DNA of 47,882 nt, taken from positions 1 through 47,882 of the forward strand of contig NZ_LIPN01000088.1 of the NCBI RefSeq assembly GCF_001418325.1. The letters run 5' to 3'. Numbering within the stretch: the first letter of the stretch is position 1; every line of letters begins with the position of its first letter. Made by a program: the position numbers and the translations under genes. Positions 1 through 8,261 of the stretch are shown here, in pieces. A model generated the notes under the pieces. That model made no database searches and had not been told where the DNA came from. It worked only from the letters and a program-made list of their open reading frames with translations. This stretch comes from Streptomyces atriruber (GTDB lineage: Bacteria; Actinomycetota; Actinomycetes; Streptomycetales; Streptomycetaceae).

Positions 1-141
1 GTGAACGGGTGGGTGGGAGTCGGGTGCCGGGGAGTGGTGGGGACCGAGGGATTTCGGCGTGCGGGCACGCGCCGGGTGCGTGGGCGGAGAGTGTGACGTT
101 CGCCTCGCAGAGGCGGGACCCGACGGGCCTTGGCCGCGTAG

Positions 142-155
142 TTACCGGCAAGTAG
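142..155. promoter_or_regulatory. possible operator upstream of fadA
   Basis: An imperfect inverted repeat with half-sites TTAC and GTAG around CGGCAA lies 54 bases upstream of the fadA start. TTAC/GTAA-type inverted repeats occur upstream of fatty-acid degradation genes in actinobacteria. The right half has a mismatch, so this is only a candidate. The rest of bases 1-208 shows no gene I can support. Confidence 0.25.
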
Positions 156-208
156 GGTGGAGTCGGAAGCGCGCCGCCAGGCGCACCGCACCCTGGAGGA
201 GAGCCATC

Positions 209-1435
209 GTGCCTCGTACCGTCAGGGACGTCGTCTTCGTGGACGGCGTCCGCACCCCGTTCGGCAAGGCGGGCCCGAAGGGCATCTACCACGAGACCCG
301 TGCCGATGACCTCGTCGTGAAGGCCATCCGGGAGCTGCTGCGCCGCAACCCGGACCTCGACCCCGCCAAGATCGACGAGGTCGCCATCGCCGCGACCACG
401 CAGATCGGCGACCAGGGTCTGACGATCGGCCGCACCGCAGGCATCCTCGCCGGGCTGCCGCAGTCCGTGCCGGGCTACTCCATCGACCGCATGTGCGCCG
501 GCGCCCTGACCGCCGTGACGTCCGTCGCGGGCAGCGTCGCCTTCGGTGCGTACGACATCGCCATCGCCGGCGGCGTCGAGCACATGGGCCGCCACCCCAT
601 GGGTGAGGGCGTCGACCCCAACCCGCGGTTCGTGAGCGAGAAGCTCGTCGACGAGTCCGCCCTGTTCATGGGCATGACCGCCGAGAACCTGCACGACCGG
701 TACCCCACGATCACCAAGCGGCGCGCCGACGAGTACGCCGTGCGCTCGCAGGAGAAGGCCGCCAAGGCGTACGCCGACGGCAAGATCCAGGCCGACCTCG
801 TGCCGATCTCCGTACGACGGACCAACGAGGAGGCCGGTGAGACCGGCTGGGGTCTCGCCACCGCCGACGAGCCGATGCGCCCGGGGACCACCCTGGAGAG
901 CCTCGCCGGGCTGAAGACGCCGTTCCGTACGCACGGACGCGTCACCGCCGGCAACGCCGCCGGTCTCAACGACGGCGCCACCGCCTCCCTCATCGCCTCC
1001 GAGGAGTTCGCGCGGGAGAACGGCCTGCCGGTCAAGATGCGGCTGGTCTCGTACTCCTTCGCGGGTGTCGAGCCCGAGGTCATGGGCTACGGCCCGATCC
1101 CGGCCACGGAGAAGGCACTCGCCCAGGCGGGCCTGTCCATCTCCGACATCGGTCTCTTCGAGATCAACGAGGCCTTCGCCGTGCAGGTGCTCGCCTTCCT
1201 GGAGCACTACGGCATCGCCGACGACGACGCCCGCGTCAACCAGTACGGCGGCGCCATCGCGTACGGCCACCCGCTCGCCTCCTCCGGCGTACGCCTGATG
1301 ACGCAGCTGGCGCGGCAGTTCGAGGAGCAGCCGGAGGTCCGCTACGGCCTCACGACCATGTGCGTCGGCTTCGGCATGGGCGCGACGGTCATCTGGGAGA
1401 ACCCGAACCACAAGGACGCCGGAGGCGACAAGTGA
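209..1435 (+). CDS. fadA: acetyl-CoA acyltransferase (thiolase), FadA
   Basis: Thiolase of 408 residues that would release acetyl-CoA from 3-ketoacyl-CoA in the last step of beta-oxidation, in the cytoplasm. The nucleophile Cys96 sits in the motif DRMCAGAL. Further along are the thiolase NEAF block, the GHP block (AYGHPLASSG) and the second active-site cysteine in TMCVGFGMG. I chose the GTG at 209 because GGAGGA lies 8 bases upstream and the protein then begins directly at the family N terminus (PRTVRDVVFVDGVRTPFG). An open frame extends further upstream but looks non-coding. The stop overlaps the fadB start, so the two subunits are translationally coupled. It forms the beta subunit partner of FadB. 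Confidence 0.93.
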   Translation: MPRTVRDVVFVDGVRTPFGKAGPKGIYHETRADDLVVKAIRELLRRNPDLDPAKIDEVAIAATTQIGDQGLTIGRTAGILAGLPQSVPGYSIDRMCAGALTAVTSVAGSVAFGAYDIAIAGGVEHMGRHPMGEGVDPNPRFVSEKLVDESALFMGMTAENLHDRYPTITKRRADEYAVRSQEKAAKAYADGKIQADLVPISVRRTNEEAGETGWGLATADEPMRPGTTLESLAGLKTPFRTHGRVTAGNAAGLNDGATASLIASEEFARENGLPVKMRLVSYSFAGVEPEVMGYGPIPATEKALAQAGLSISDIGLFEINEAFAVQVLAFLEHYGIADDDARVNQYGGAIAYGHPLASSGVRLMTQLARQFEEQPEVRYGLTTMCVGFGMGATVIWENPNHKDAGGDK

Positions 1436-3564
1436 GCACCACGACCACTGAGCTTCTGAAGGGTGCGGCCGAGCTGTTCCCGGACGAGGTCGTCACGCAG
1501 GCGCACGTACGCCACCTCGACCTGCCGCAGGGTGCGGGCCGCTTCGCGCTCATCACCCTCGACAACGGCTTCGACCACACCAAGCCGACCACCTTCGGCC
1601 CGGGCTCGCTGGCGAACCTGAACGCCGCGATCGACCAGGTCGAGAAGGAGGCGGCCGAGGGCACGATCGTCGGCGTCGGCATCACCGGCAAGCCGTTCAT
1701 CTTCGCCGTCGGCGCCGACCTCAAGGGCGTCGAGCTGCTGAAGCACCACGAGGACGCGCTCGCCATCGGCAAGGGCGGCCACGAGGTCTTCAAGCGGCTC
1801 TCCGGGCTCGCCGTGCCGACCTTCGCGTACTACAACGGCGCCGCGATGGGCGGTGGCGTCGAGGTCGGTCTGCACTGCTCCTACCGCACCGTCTCCAAGG
1901 CGCTGCCCGCGTTCTCGCTCCCCGAGGTCTTCCTCGGCCTGGTCCCGGGCTGGGGCGGCTGCGCGCTGCTCCCGAACCTGATCGGCGCCGACAAGGCCGT
2001 CTCGGTCATCATCGAGAACTCGCTGAACCAGAACCGCCAGCTCAAGGGCAAGCAGGTCTTCGAGCTCGGCATCGCCGACGCCATCTTCGAGGGCGCTGAC
2101 TTCCTTGAGCAGTCGCTGATCTGGACCGCGTCGGTCCTCAACGGCTCGACCGAGGTCGTCCGTCCCGAGATCGACCGCGGCGAGGGCTGGGACGCCGCCG
2201 TCGCGCGCGGCCGTGCCATCGCCGACTCCAAGGTGCACGGCGCCGCTCCGGCCGCCTACCGCGCCCTGGAGATCATCGCGGCCGCCAAGGACGGCGACCT
2301 GCAGCAGGGCTTCGACGCCGAGGACGTCGCGCTCGCCGACCTGATCATGGGCGGTGAACTGCGCGCGGGCATCTACTCGTTCAACCTCGTGCAGAAGCGC
2401 GGGAAGCGGCCCGCCGGTGCGCCCGACAAGAACCTGGCGCGTCCGGTCACCAAGGTCGGCGTCGTCGGCGCCGGTCTGATGGCCTCGCAGCTCGCGCTGC
2501 TCTTCCTGCGCCGCCTGGAGGTGCCGGTCGTCCTGACCGACATCGACCAGGAGCGCGTGGACAAGGGCGTCGGCTACGTCCACGAGGAGATCGACAAGCT
2601 CCTCCTCAAGGGCCGCGTCAACCAGGACAAGGCGAACCGCCTCAAGGGTCTGGTCTCCGGTGTCCTGGACAAGGCCGAGGGCTTCTCCGACGCCGACTTC
2701 ATCATCGAGGCCGTCTTCGAGGAGATCGGCGTCAAGCAGCAGGTGTTCGCCGAGGTCGAGGCGGTCGCCCCGGCGCACGCGATCCTCGCCACCAACACCT
2801 CCTCGCTGTCGGTGTCCGAGATGGCGTCGAAGCTGAAGCACCCCGAGCGGGTCGTCGGCTTCCACTTCTTCAACCCGGTCGCGATCCTGCCGCTCCTGGA
2901 GATCGTGCGGGGCGAGCGGACCGACGACGCCTCGCTGGCCACGGCCTTCGGTGTCGCCAAGAAGCTGAAGAAGACCGCTGTTCTGGTCAAGGACGCCCCG
3001 GCGTTCGTCGTGAACCGCATCCTCACCCGCTTCATGGGCGAGATCCAGAACGTCATCGACGAGGGCACCCCGGTCGCCGTCGCCGAGAAGGGCGTCGAGC
3101 CGCTCGGCCTGCCGATGTCGCCGCTGGTGCTGCTCGAACTGGTCGGCCCGGCCATCGGTCTGCACGTCTCGGAGACCCTGAGCCGCGCCTTCCCGGAGCG
3201 CTTCACGGTGTCCCCGAACCTCGCGGCCGTCGTCAAGGCGGGCAAGCGCGGCTTCTACGTGTACGACAGCGGGAAGCCGGAGCTCGACCCGGAGGTCGCC
3301 GCCCTCCTCAAGCAGGGCGACTCCGTCCTGACCGAGGAGCAGGTCCGCGACCGCGTCCTGGACGCCGTGGCGCAGGAGATCGGGCTCATGCTCGACGAGG
3401 GCGTCGTCGCCGAGGCCCAGGACATCGACCTCTGCCTGATCACCGGCGCGGGCTGGCCCTTCCACCTGGGCGGCATCACGCCGTACCTGGACCGTGAGGG
3501 CGTCAGCGAGCGGGTGAACGGGAAGCGGTTCCTGGCGCAGGGCGTGGCGAGCGTCCCGGCGTAA
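1432..3564 (+). CDS. fadB: multifunctional beta-oxidation alpha subunit (enoyl-CoA hydratase / 3-hydroxyacyl-CoA dehydrogenase), FadB
   Basis: A 710-residue two-domain enzyme. The N-terminal crotonase domain (about 30-300) has the oxyanion-hole segments around VGADLKG (93-99) and YNGAAMGGGVEVG, and a glutamate at about 165 in PEVFLGLVPGWGG. The C-terminal 3-hydroxyacyl-CoA dehydrogenase part starts with the NAD-binding glycine motif GVVGAGLMAS (343-352) and contains TNTSSLSV and HFFNPV. It hydrates enoyl-CoA and oxidises the 3-hydroxyacyl-CoA for the thiolase encoded just upstream. The GTG start overlaps the fadA stop in a GTGA junction. A strong stem-loop follows the stop. Confidence 0.93.
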   Translation: MSTTTTELLKGAAELFPDEVVTQAHVRHLDLPQGAGRFALITLDNGFDHTKPTTFGPGSLANLNAAIDQVEKEAAEGTIVGVGITGKPFIFAVGADLKGVELLKHHEDALAIGKGGHEVFKRLSGLAVPTFAYYNGAAMGGGVEVGLHCSYRTVSKALPAFSLPEVFLGLVPGWGGCALLPNLIGADKAVSVIIENSLNQNRQLKGKQVFELGIADAIFEGADFLEQSLIWTASVLNGSTEVVRPEIDRGEGWDAAVARGRAIADSKVHGAAPAAYRALEIIAAAKDGDLQQGFDAEDVALADLIMGGELRAGIYSFNLVQKRGKRPAGAPDKNLARPVTKVGVVGAGLMASQLALLFLRRLEVPVVLTDIDQERVDKGVGYVHEEIDKLLLKGRVNQDKANRLKGLVSGVLDKAEGFSDADFIIEAVFEEIGVKQQVFAEVEAVAPAHAILATNTSSLSVSEMASKLKHPERVVGFHFFNPVAILPLLEIVRGERTDDASLATAFGVAKKLKKTAVLVKDAPAFVVNRILTRFMGEIQNVIDEGTPVAVAEKGVEPLGLPMSPLVLLELVGPAIGLHVSETLSRAFPERFTVSPNLAAVVKAGKRGFYVYDSGKPELDPEVAALLKQGDSVLTEEQVRDRVLDAVAQEIGLMLDEGVVAEAQDIDLCLITGAGWPFHLGGITPYLDREGVSERVNGKRFLAQGVASVPA

Positions 3565-3581
3565 CACGCGGAGCAGCGCAG

Positions 3582-3615
3582 GCGGGCCGTACGGGAGTTG
3601 TCCCGTACGGCCCGC
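3582..3615. terminator. bidirectional terminator after fadAB
   Basis: A perfect 15-bp inverted repeat (3582-3596 with 3601-3615) with a GTTG loop, followed by TTTCG on the plus strand. It lies between the convergent ends of fadB and the minus-strand gene that stops at 3638, so it can serve both. Confidence 0.8.
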
Positions 3616-3637
3616 TTTCGTGCTGCTCGGAGCCGGA

Positions 3638-4750
3638 TCAGACCCGGATCCACGCCTCCAGCGCAAGGCCCGCCTCGGCCTTCTGCCGCGCGAGGCGCAA
3701 CGTTCCGTCGAGGCCGACGGCCGCCATGACCACCCGGCCGTTCGCGTCGAGCGCCAACGACGGGGAGCCCAGGCACGGTTCGCCGGTCTCGGCCCACCAC
3801 AGGCCCGCCCCCTCGTCCTCCGTGGGGAACGCGGCGAGCGCGGGTCGGCCCGTGCTCGTGCGGTGCGCGAGGACCGTGCAGTCGTGACCGTCGACTGTCG
3901 TCCGGACGGCCGCCGTGGGTCCGGGGCCGGGACTGCCGCCGAGGGGCAGCGCCGGGCCGCCGCTCGCCGGGTGGTGGGCGAGGACGCCGTCGCCGAGTGC
4001 GTCGGCCGCGTAGTACGTGAGGCGGTCGGGGCCGGTCTCCAGGGCCGTGCCCGAGCCGGGGGCCGGGGCGAGCGGGACGTCGTCGGTGCGCTGCAGTTCG
4101 CCGCCCTGCTTCTCCTGGGCCCAGCGCAGCGTGGCCTTGCCCGCGGGGGCGAGGACCTCGATCCGGCCGGTCGACGTGGCGACCGCGACCGTGCCGTCCA
4201 GGGTGTCGCGGACCTTGAAGTCCTTCCACCCCTCCCACTTGCCGCCCTTGCCCTCGCGGCGCATCCGGACGCTGCCCACCGCGTCCCGCACGAAGACGTG
4301 GACGGTGCCCGCGGCGTCCACCGCGGCGGCGGGCGCCCCGAGGTGCGGGGCGCGCTCGACGAGCTTGGTGTGCGGGTTGCCGAGCGAGCGCCAGTCCATG
4401 AGCGGCCGGCCCGACTGGTACTGGATCGAGTGCACGATGTCGACGACCGGCTTGCCGGGCTCACCCGGCTCCCCCGCGGCGCCCGGGCGCTCCCTGCGGC
4501 CCAGGAAGTGCACGTATCCGTCGGCGCCCTGGGCGAGGGTGAGATAGGTCAGGTCGGGCGCCTCGAAGAATTCGGGGCCCACCCAGTCGGGTCCGCCCGG
4601 CCTGGCCTCCGTCCAGCGCAGGAGGCCTCCCTCGGCGCGGGCGTAGGCGGTGAGCCGACCGTCACGGCCGCGCAGCAGCCAGCGGGCGGTCTCGGGGGCA
4701 CCGGTGCTGGTGGACCTCGACGGCATGACTCGGCGCCAACCCTTCCACAT
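3638..4750 (-). CDS. conserved hypothetical protein, repeat-rich (possible beta-propeller)
   Basis: A 370-residue protein that I do not recognise as a named enzyme. It has recurring short segments ending in hydrophobic-aromatic strands separated by glycine-rich turns (for example LTAYARAEGGLLRWTE, VAVATSTGRIEVLA, LTYYAADALGDGVLA), the look of a beta-propeller or lectin-like repeat protein. There is no clear signal peptide or membrane segment. The start is uncertain: ATG at 4750 lacks a good ribosome binding site, and the second in-frame ATG at 4726 has AAGGG 14 bases upstream. It ends against fadB and is divergent from the gene starting at 4794. Function unknown. Confidence 0.65.
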   Translation of the reverse strand: MWKGWRRVMPSRSTSTGAPETARWLLRGRDGRLTAYARAEGGLLRWTEARPGGPDWVGPEFFEAPDLTYLTLAQGADGYVHFLGRRERPGAAGEPGEPGKPVVDIVHSIQYQSGRPLMDWRSLGNPHTKLVERAPHLGAPAAAVDAAGTVHVFVRDAVGSVRMRREGKGGKWEGWKDFKVRDTLDGTVAVATSTGRIEVLAPAGKATLRWAQEKQGGELQRTDDVPLAPAPGSGTALETGPDRLTYYAADALGDGVLAHHPASGGPALPLGGSPGPGPTAAVRTTVDGHDCTVLAHRTSTGRPALAAFPTEDEGAGLWWAETGEPCLGSPSLALDANGRVVMAAVGLDGTLRLARQKAEAGLALEAWIRV

Positions 4751-4793
4751 TCACGGACGCACAGTGTTCTGCCCATTAGTTTACGTTTGCCGC

Positions 4794-5159
4794 ATGAGAA
4801 CTCTCGTCGTCGATGCCGCGAACGTCGTCGGGTCCGTGCCCGACGGATGGTGGCGCGACCGCCGCGGGGCCGCCGAGCGGCTGCGGGACTCGCTCGTCCC
4901 GTACGCGACGGACGGCCTGCCCGGCCATCCGGGGCCGCTGGAGGTCGTCCTCGTGGTCGAGGGCGCCGCGCGCGGTGTGGAGTCCGTGCCCGGCGTACGC
5001 GTGGAGAGCGCGTCCGGCAGCGGCGACGACCGGATCGTGGAAGTGGCCGCCGGGGCGGCGGGGCGGCCCTGTCTGGTCGTCACGGCCGACCGTGAACTGC
5101 GCCGCCGGGTGGGCGAGACGGGGGCCGAGTGCGCCGGCCCCCGTACCGTGCGCCCCTGA
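4794..5159 (+). CDS. small PIN/NYN-like domain protein
   Basis: A 121-residue protein with the layout of a PIN/NYN nuclease fold: an N-terminal strand with acidic and Asn residues (LVVDAANVVGS, Asp7 and Asn10), a central SGDD motif, and a C-terminal VVTADRELRRRV motif in which the Asp would complete a metal site. Such proteins are often annotated in Streptomyces as NTP pyrophosphohydrolase or hypothetical. RNA or nucleotide cleavage is inference from the fold. The ATG at 4794 fits the fold start. It is divergent from the 4750 gene, only 43 bases away, and nearly abuts the convergent NlpC/P60 gene. Confidence 0.65.
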   Translation: MRTLVVDAANVVGSVPDGWWRDRRGAAERLRDSLVPYATDGLPGHPGPLEVVLVVEGAARGVESVPGVRVESASGSGDDRIVEVAAGAAGRPCLVVTADRELRRRVGETGAECAGPRTVRP

Positions 5160-5178
5160 CCCCCGCCGCGGACGTGCC

Positions 5179-6249
5179 TCAGAGCCGCTTCGCGCTGCGC
5201 AGCGTGGACGCGTAGTAGCCGTTCCCGTCGAGGCGCGACGTGCCGCCCTTGTCGCCGATCGTCGGGCCGTTGACCTCCTCGCGGCTGGAGATGAAGATCT
5301 TGTGGCCGTCGGCGTCGTGGCCGAGGAAGATGCCGACGTGGTCCAGGCGGTCCTTGGTCCGGTTGTCCAGCTTGAAGAAGACCAGGTCGCCCGGCTGGAC
5401 GACGTCGATCGACTTGGGGCGGTCGGCCGCGCTGACGCCCTTGAGCTTGATGACGTCGGTGCCGACCTTGCCGCGCGCCATGCCGTTGGCGGTGCGGGGC
5501 AGGCCGTCACCGGCCTTGTCGGAGGCCATCAGCGGATAGCGGGCACGGTAGCCGAAGACCGTGCGGATGAATCCGGAGCAGTCCATGGAGCGGGCCCGCA
5601 GCGTCTCCGGCTGGATGGTGGTGCCGTCGCGGAACGTGTACGGGATGCCGAGGTAGTCGAAGAAGTCGGACTCCTCCAGGCGCAGGTCGTTGCCCGAGCT
5701 GCCGTTCGGGTTCAGCGGGCCGAAGTTGGCGTCGCCCGCGTACGAGATGCCCTCGTCGTCCTTCTTGACCGGGGCGCCCTCCACGTACTGGAACGCCATC
5801 GCGAAGATGTCGTCCTGCTCGCTGCCGGAGAACTCCTTGTACCAGTCCTTGAACCACTTCTCCTTCTCCGCGCCCTCGCGCCAGGTCTCCGGCATCAGCC
5901 GCACCCAGTCGTTGGTGACGACCCGGGACTTGGTGTGGGTGGGCTCGGTGAAGGTGCGGCCCGGACCGGTCAGCGTCGCGGTGCGGGCGCCGTCCGTGAA
6001 GGTGGCGAGGACCTTGCCGCCCTCGGTGCGCAGGACGGAGCGGTCGGGGTGCTTCAGGCGCTCCCACTTCTGCTTGCCGCCCTCCTGCCCGGTGCTGTTG
6101 TGCAGCCCCGGGACGTCGGTGACGGCCTGCACCTTGGGCGTCCTCGCCTCCTCGTCCTTGCGCAGTTCCACGGTCAGATAGGTGCTGCCCGCGAGCAGGG
6201 CGAGCACGGTCACCGCGTGCAGGGCGGGACGTTTCTTCTTGGGCGGCAT
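5179..6249 (-). CDS. exported NlpC/P60 family hydrolase
   Basis: A 356-residue protein with a basic N terminus (PPKKKRP) and one hydrophobic segment at about 12-27, so membrane-anchored or exported. The C-terminal NlpC/P60 domain has catalytic Cys224 in MDCSGF and His304 in LDHVGIF. About 170 residues between anchor and domain match nothing I know. NlpC/P60 enzymes cut gamma-glutamyl bonds in peptidoglycan peptides, and relatives cut poly-gamma-glutamate. As the last gene of the capB-capC operon it is a good candidate for trimming or releasing the polymer. AGGAG precedes the ATG and the gap to capC is 15 bases. Confidence 0.85.
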   Translation of the reverse strand: MPPKKKRPALHAVTVLALLAGSTYLTVELRKDEEARTPKVQAVTDVPGLHNSTGQEGGKQKWERLKHPDRSVLRTEGGKVLATFTDGARTATLTGPGRTFTEPTHTKSRVVTNDWVRLMPETWREGAEKEKWFKDWYKEFSGSEQDDIFAMAFQYVEGAPVKKDDEGISYAGDANFGPLNPNGSSGNDLRLEESDFFDYLGIPYTFRDGTTIQPETLRARSMDCSGFIRTVFGYRARYPLMASDKAGDGLPRTANGMARGKVGTDVIKLKGVSAADRPKSIDVVQPGDLVFFKLDNRTKDRLDHVGIFLGHDADGHKIFISSREEVNGPTIGDKGGTSRLDGNGYYASTLRSAKRL

Positions 6250-6264
6250 GAGTGGCTCCTGGAA

Positions 6265-6747
6265 TCAGGCGGACGGCATGAAGCCGAGGAGGATCCCGGC
6301 GGTGAGGACGACGTAGGCCATGAGCGTCACCGAGCCCGTGGCGAGCAGGGTGGGGCCCTTGGGCTGGCGCACCAGCTGGTAGGCGATCAGGCCCGGGACG
6401 ATGAAGCCGAGGGTCTGGTTGCTGTACATCAGCGGGAACTCGAGCGAGAGCACGATCATCACGGTGGCCTGGAGCACCACGCCGGTGAGGACGACCGCGG
6501 CGAACAGGCGCTTTCCGTAGAGGATCACGAACCGCTGCATGAGGAGCGTGCAGACGTAGGTGAGGACGGTGACGCCCACGACCATGGCGGCGCGCTGCAG
6601 GTCCTCGACGAGGGTCAGCGCGAGCCAGCCCGGCGTGATCATTCCGCCCGGCGAAAGGTTGGTCGTCAGATAGCAGACCAGGGAGAACAGCAGCCCGAGC
6701 GCGATGCCGACCGCGGCGATCTCGGGGGTGAGGACGGAGGGAATCAA
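6265..6747 (-). CDS. capC: poly-gamma-glutamate biosynthesis membrane protein CapC/PgsC
   Basis: A 160-residue integral membrane protein with about four or five hydrophobic helices and the CapC/PgsC signature around TTNLSPGGMITPGWLAL near the N terminus. In Bacillus, PgsC is the membrane partner of the ligase PgsB. I place the start at the TTG at 6747 (IPSVLTPEI), not the GTG eight codons earlier, because AGGAG lies 7 bases upstream and the TTG overlaps the capB stop as TTGA, giving translational coupling. The length is close to that of Bacillus PgsC (about 150). Confidence 0.88.
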   Translation of the reverse strand: MIPSVLTPEIAAVGIALGLLFSLVCYLTTNLSPGGMITPGWLALTLVEDLQRAAMVVGVTVLTYVCTLLMQRFVILYGKRLFAAVVLTGVVLQATVMIVLSLEFPLMYSNQTLGFIVPGLIAYQLVRQPKGPTLLATGSVTLMAYVVLTAGILLGFMPSA

Positions 6748-8255
6748 CGGGGCTCTCCTGGACTGTGCCACTGCTGGGGGTCGTCTGCGGCGTGCGGTAC
6801 GGGCGGCACCCGCGGCTCGAACAGGCCGCGGGTTCTGGGGGGCTGGGGCTGCGGTTCCTGCGGCGCGTACGGCTCCTGGGCCTGCTGCGGGACGTACGCG
6901 TCGTACATCCCGTGGGTGCCGTAGGCGTCCTGGGGCACCGGGAGCGGCTCCGTGTAGCGCGTCTCGTACGCCTGCGGATAGTGCTGGTAGGGGTCGATGC
7001 GGGGCACGTACAGCTGCATCGTCTCGACCGGGTCGCCCGCGGGCGCCGCGGCCGCCTGCGCGGGCTCCTCGCTCTCGTCGGCGGGCAGTTCGGCGAGGTG
7101 CTCCAGGAGCAGCTCGCCCTGGCCGTGGATGTTGCCGATGGCGACGAGCGAGGAGTCGGGGCCGAGCTGCGCGAGCATCTGGCCCATGAACTCCTCGGGG
7201 TCGCGCCGGTCGCCGCCGAGGTCGACGGCGCGCGAGCGCCAGTCGGCCGGGATGGCGTCGATGGCGGACTTCGCGGGGTGGCCGATGACGAAGACCTTCT
7301 CCGGCTGCAGGTCGGGGATGATCTCGCCCATCTGGCCGTTGCGCTCGACGCGGTCGGGGCGGCAGTTGATGACGACGTTGAGCGGGCGGTGGATGGCGCC
7401 GAGGTCGAGCAGCTGGTTGATGTTCATCAGCGTCGACTCGGGGTCGTTGGCCGCGAAGACGTTGGCGAAGCGGAGCTTCTTGCCGTCCTCGGTGGCGTAC
7501 CGCTCGACGGAGAGGACGCCGGGGTCCGGCGGGGCGTCGTACATGCCCTGCAGGGCGACCTCCCGGCCGACTCCGAGGAGCTCGGCGACCTTCAGCGCGA
7601 TCGACACGTTCTCCTTGAAGGTGAACCAGCTGAAGCCGCGCAGCTCCTCGTCGGTCACCGTCTCGGGGTCGGCGTAGATCAGCTCGCAGTTCCGCGCGTC
7701 GGCCTCCTCCTTGAGGATGTCGAAGCGGTCCTTCTCCGCCGTGACGCAGATGCCGCCCTCCGGCATGGAGCGGGAGAGCGAGCGCGCCACGTCGTCGAGG
7801 GTCGGGCCCATCTCGGCGAGGTGGTCCTCACGGACGTTGCAGAGCACGCCGATCGTGGAGCGGATCAGCTTGGACTGGTTGATCTCCTGGAGTGCGGGCA
7901 TGACCGCCATGCACTCGATGACCAGCGCGTCCGGGTCGTAGGCGGCGGCGCGCCGCACGATGCCGATCTGCTCGACGACGTTGGCGATCCCGAACTTGCG
8001 GTAGACGGGCTCCTCGGTGGCGTCGGGGTGGATGAAGCGGGCCGCGGTGCCGGTGGTCTTGGCGACCGTGTTGAGTCCGCCGCCGCGCAGCGCGCCCGCG
8101 CACAGGCGGGTGATGGAGGACTTGCCGCGGATGCCGTTGACGAGGACGCGGCTGGGGATGTGCTCCAGGTTGGCGAAGTGCCGCCGCTGTTCGACGACTC
8201 CGGCTGCCAGCAGGATGGCGCAGCACACCACGAGAACGGTGTAGAGGAAGAGCAC
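6744..8255 (-). CDS. capB: poly-gamma-glutamate synthase CapB/PgsB with a C-terminal extension
   Basis: A 503-residue amide ligase related to Mur ligases. One N-terminal membrane helix (2-20) is followed by the ATP-binding loop NGIRGKSSITRL and by Mur-ligase-like segments such as CNVREDHLAEMGPT and VINCRPDRVERNGQM. The core matches Bacillus PgsB/CapB (about 390-400 residues). The last ~95 residues, from about 409, are a low-complexity tail rich in Pro, Gln and Tyr that Bacillus PgsB lacks. PgsB polymerises glutamate through the gamma-carboxyl using ATP. The GTG start has AAGGA 11 bases upstream. It is coupled to capC downstream and lies 6 bases after the HAMP gene. Confidence 0.9.
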   Translation of the reverse strand: MLFLYTVLVVCCAILLAAGVVEQRRHFANLEHIPSRVLVNGIRGKSSITRLCAGALRGGGLNTVAKTTGTAARFIHPDATEEPVYRKFGIANVVEQIGIVRRAAAYDPDALVIECMAVMPALQEINQSKLIRSTIGVLCNVREDHLAEMGPTLDDVARSLSRSMPEGGICVTAEKDRFDILKEEADARNCELIYADPETVTDEELRGFSWFTFKENVSIALKVAELLGVGREVALQGMYDAPPDPGVLSVERYATEDGKKLRFANVFAANDPESTLMNINQLLDLGAIHRPLNVVINCRPDRVERNGQMGEIIPDLQPEKVFVIGHPAKSAIDAIPADWRSRAVDLGGDRRDPEEFMGQMLAQLGPDSSLVAIGNIHGQGELLLEHLAELPADESEEPAQAAAAPAGDPVETMQLYVPRIDPYQHYPQAYETRYTEPLPVPQDAYGTHGMYDAYVPQQAQEPYAPQEPQPQPPRTRGLFEPRVPPVPHAADDPQQWHSPGEPR

Positions 8256-8261
8256 GTCGGT

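Noticed and set aside
1342..4464. Open frame of 1040 codons on the minus strand opposite fadB
   Set aside because: It lies antisense to a well-supported enzyme, has a repetitive Asp/Glu/Arg/Val-rich composition typical of high-GC shadow frames, and shows no domain.
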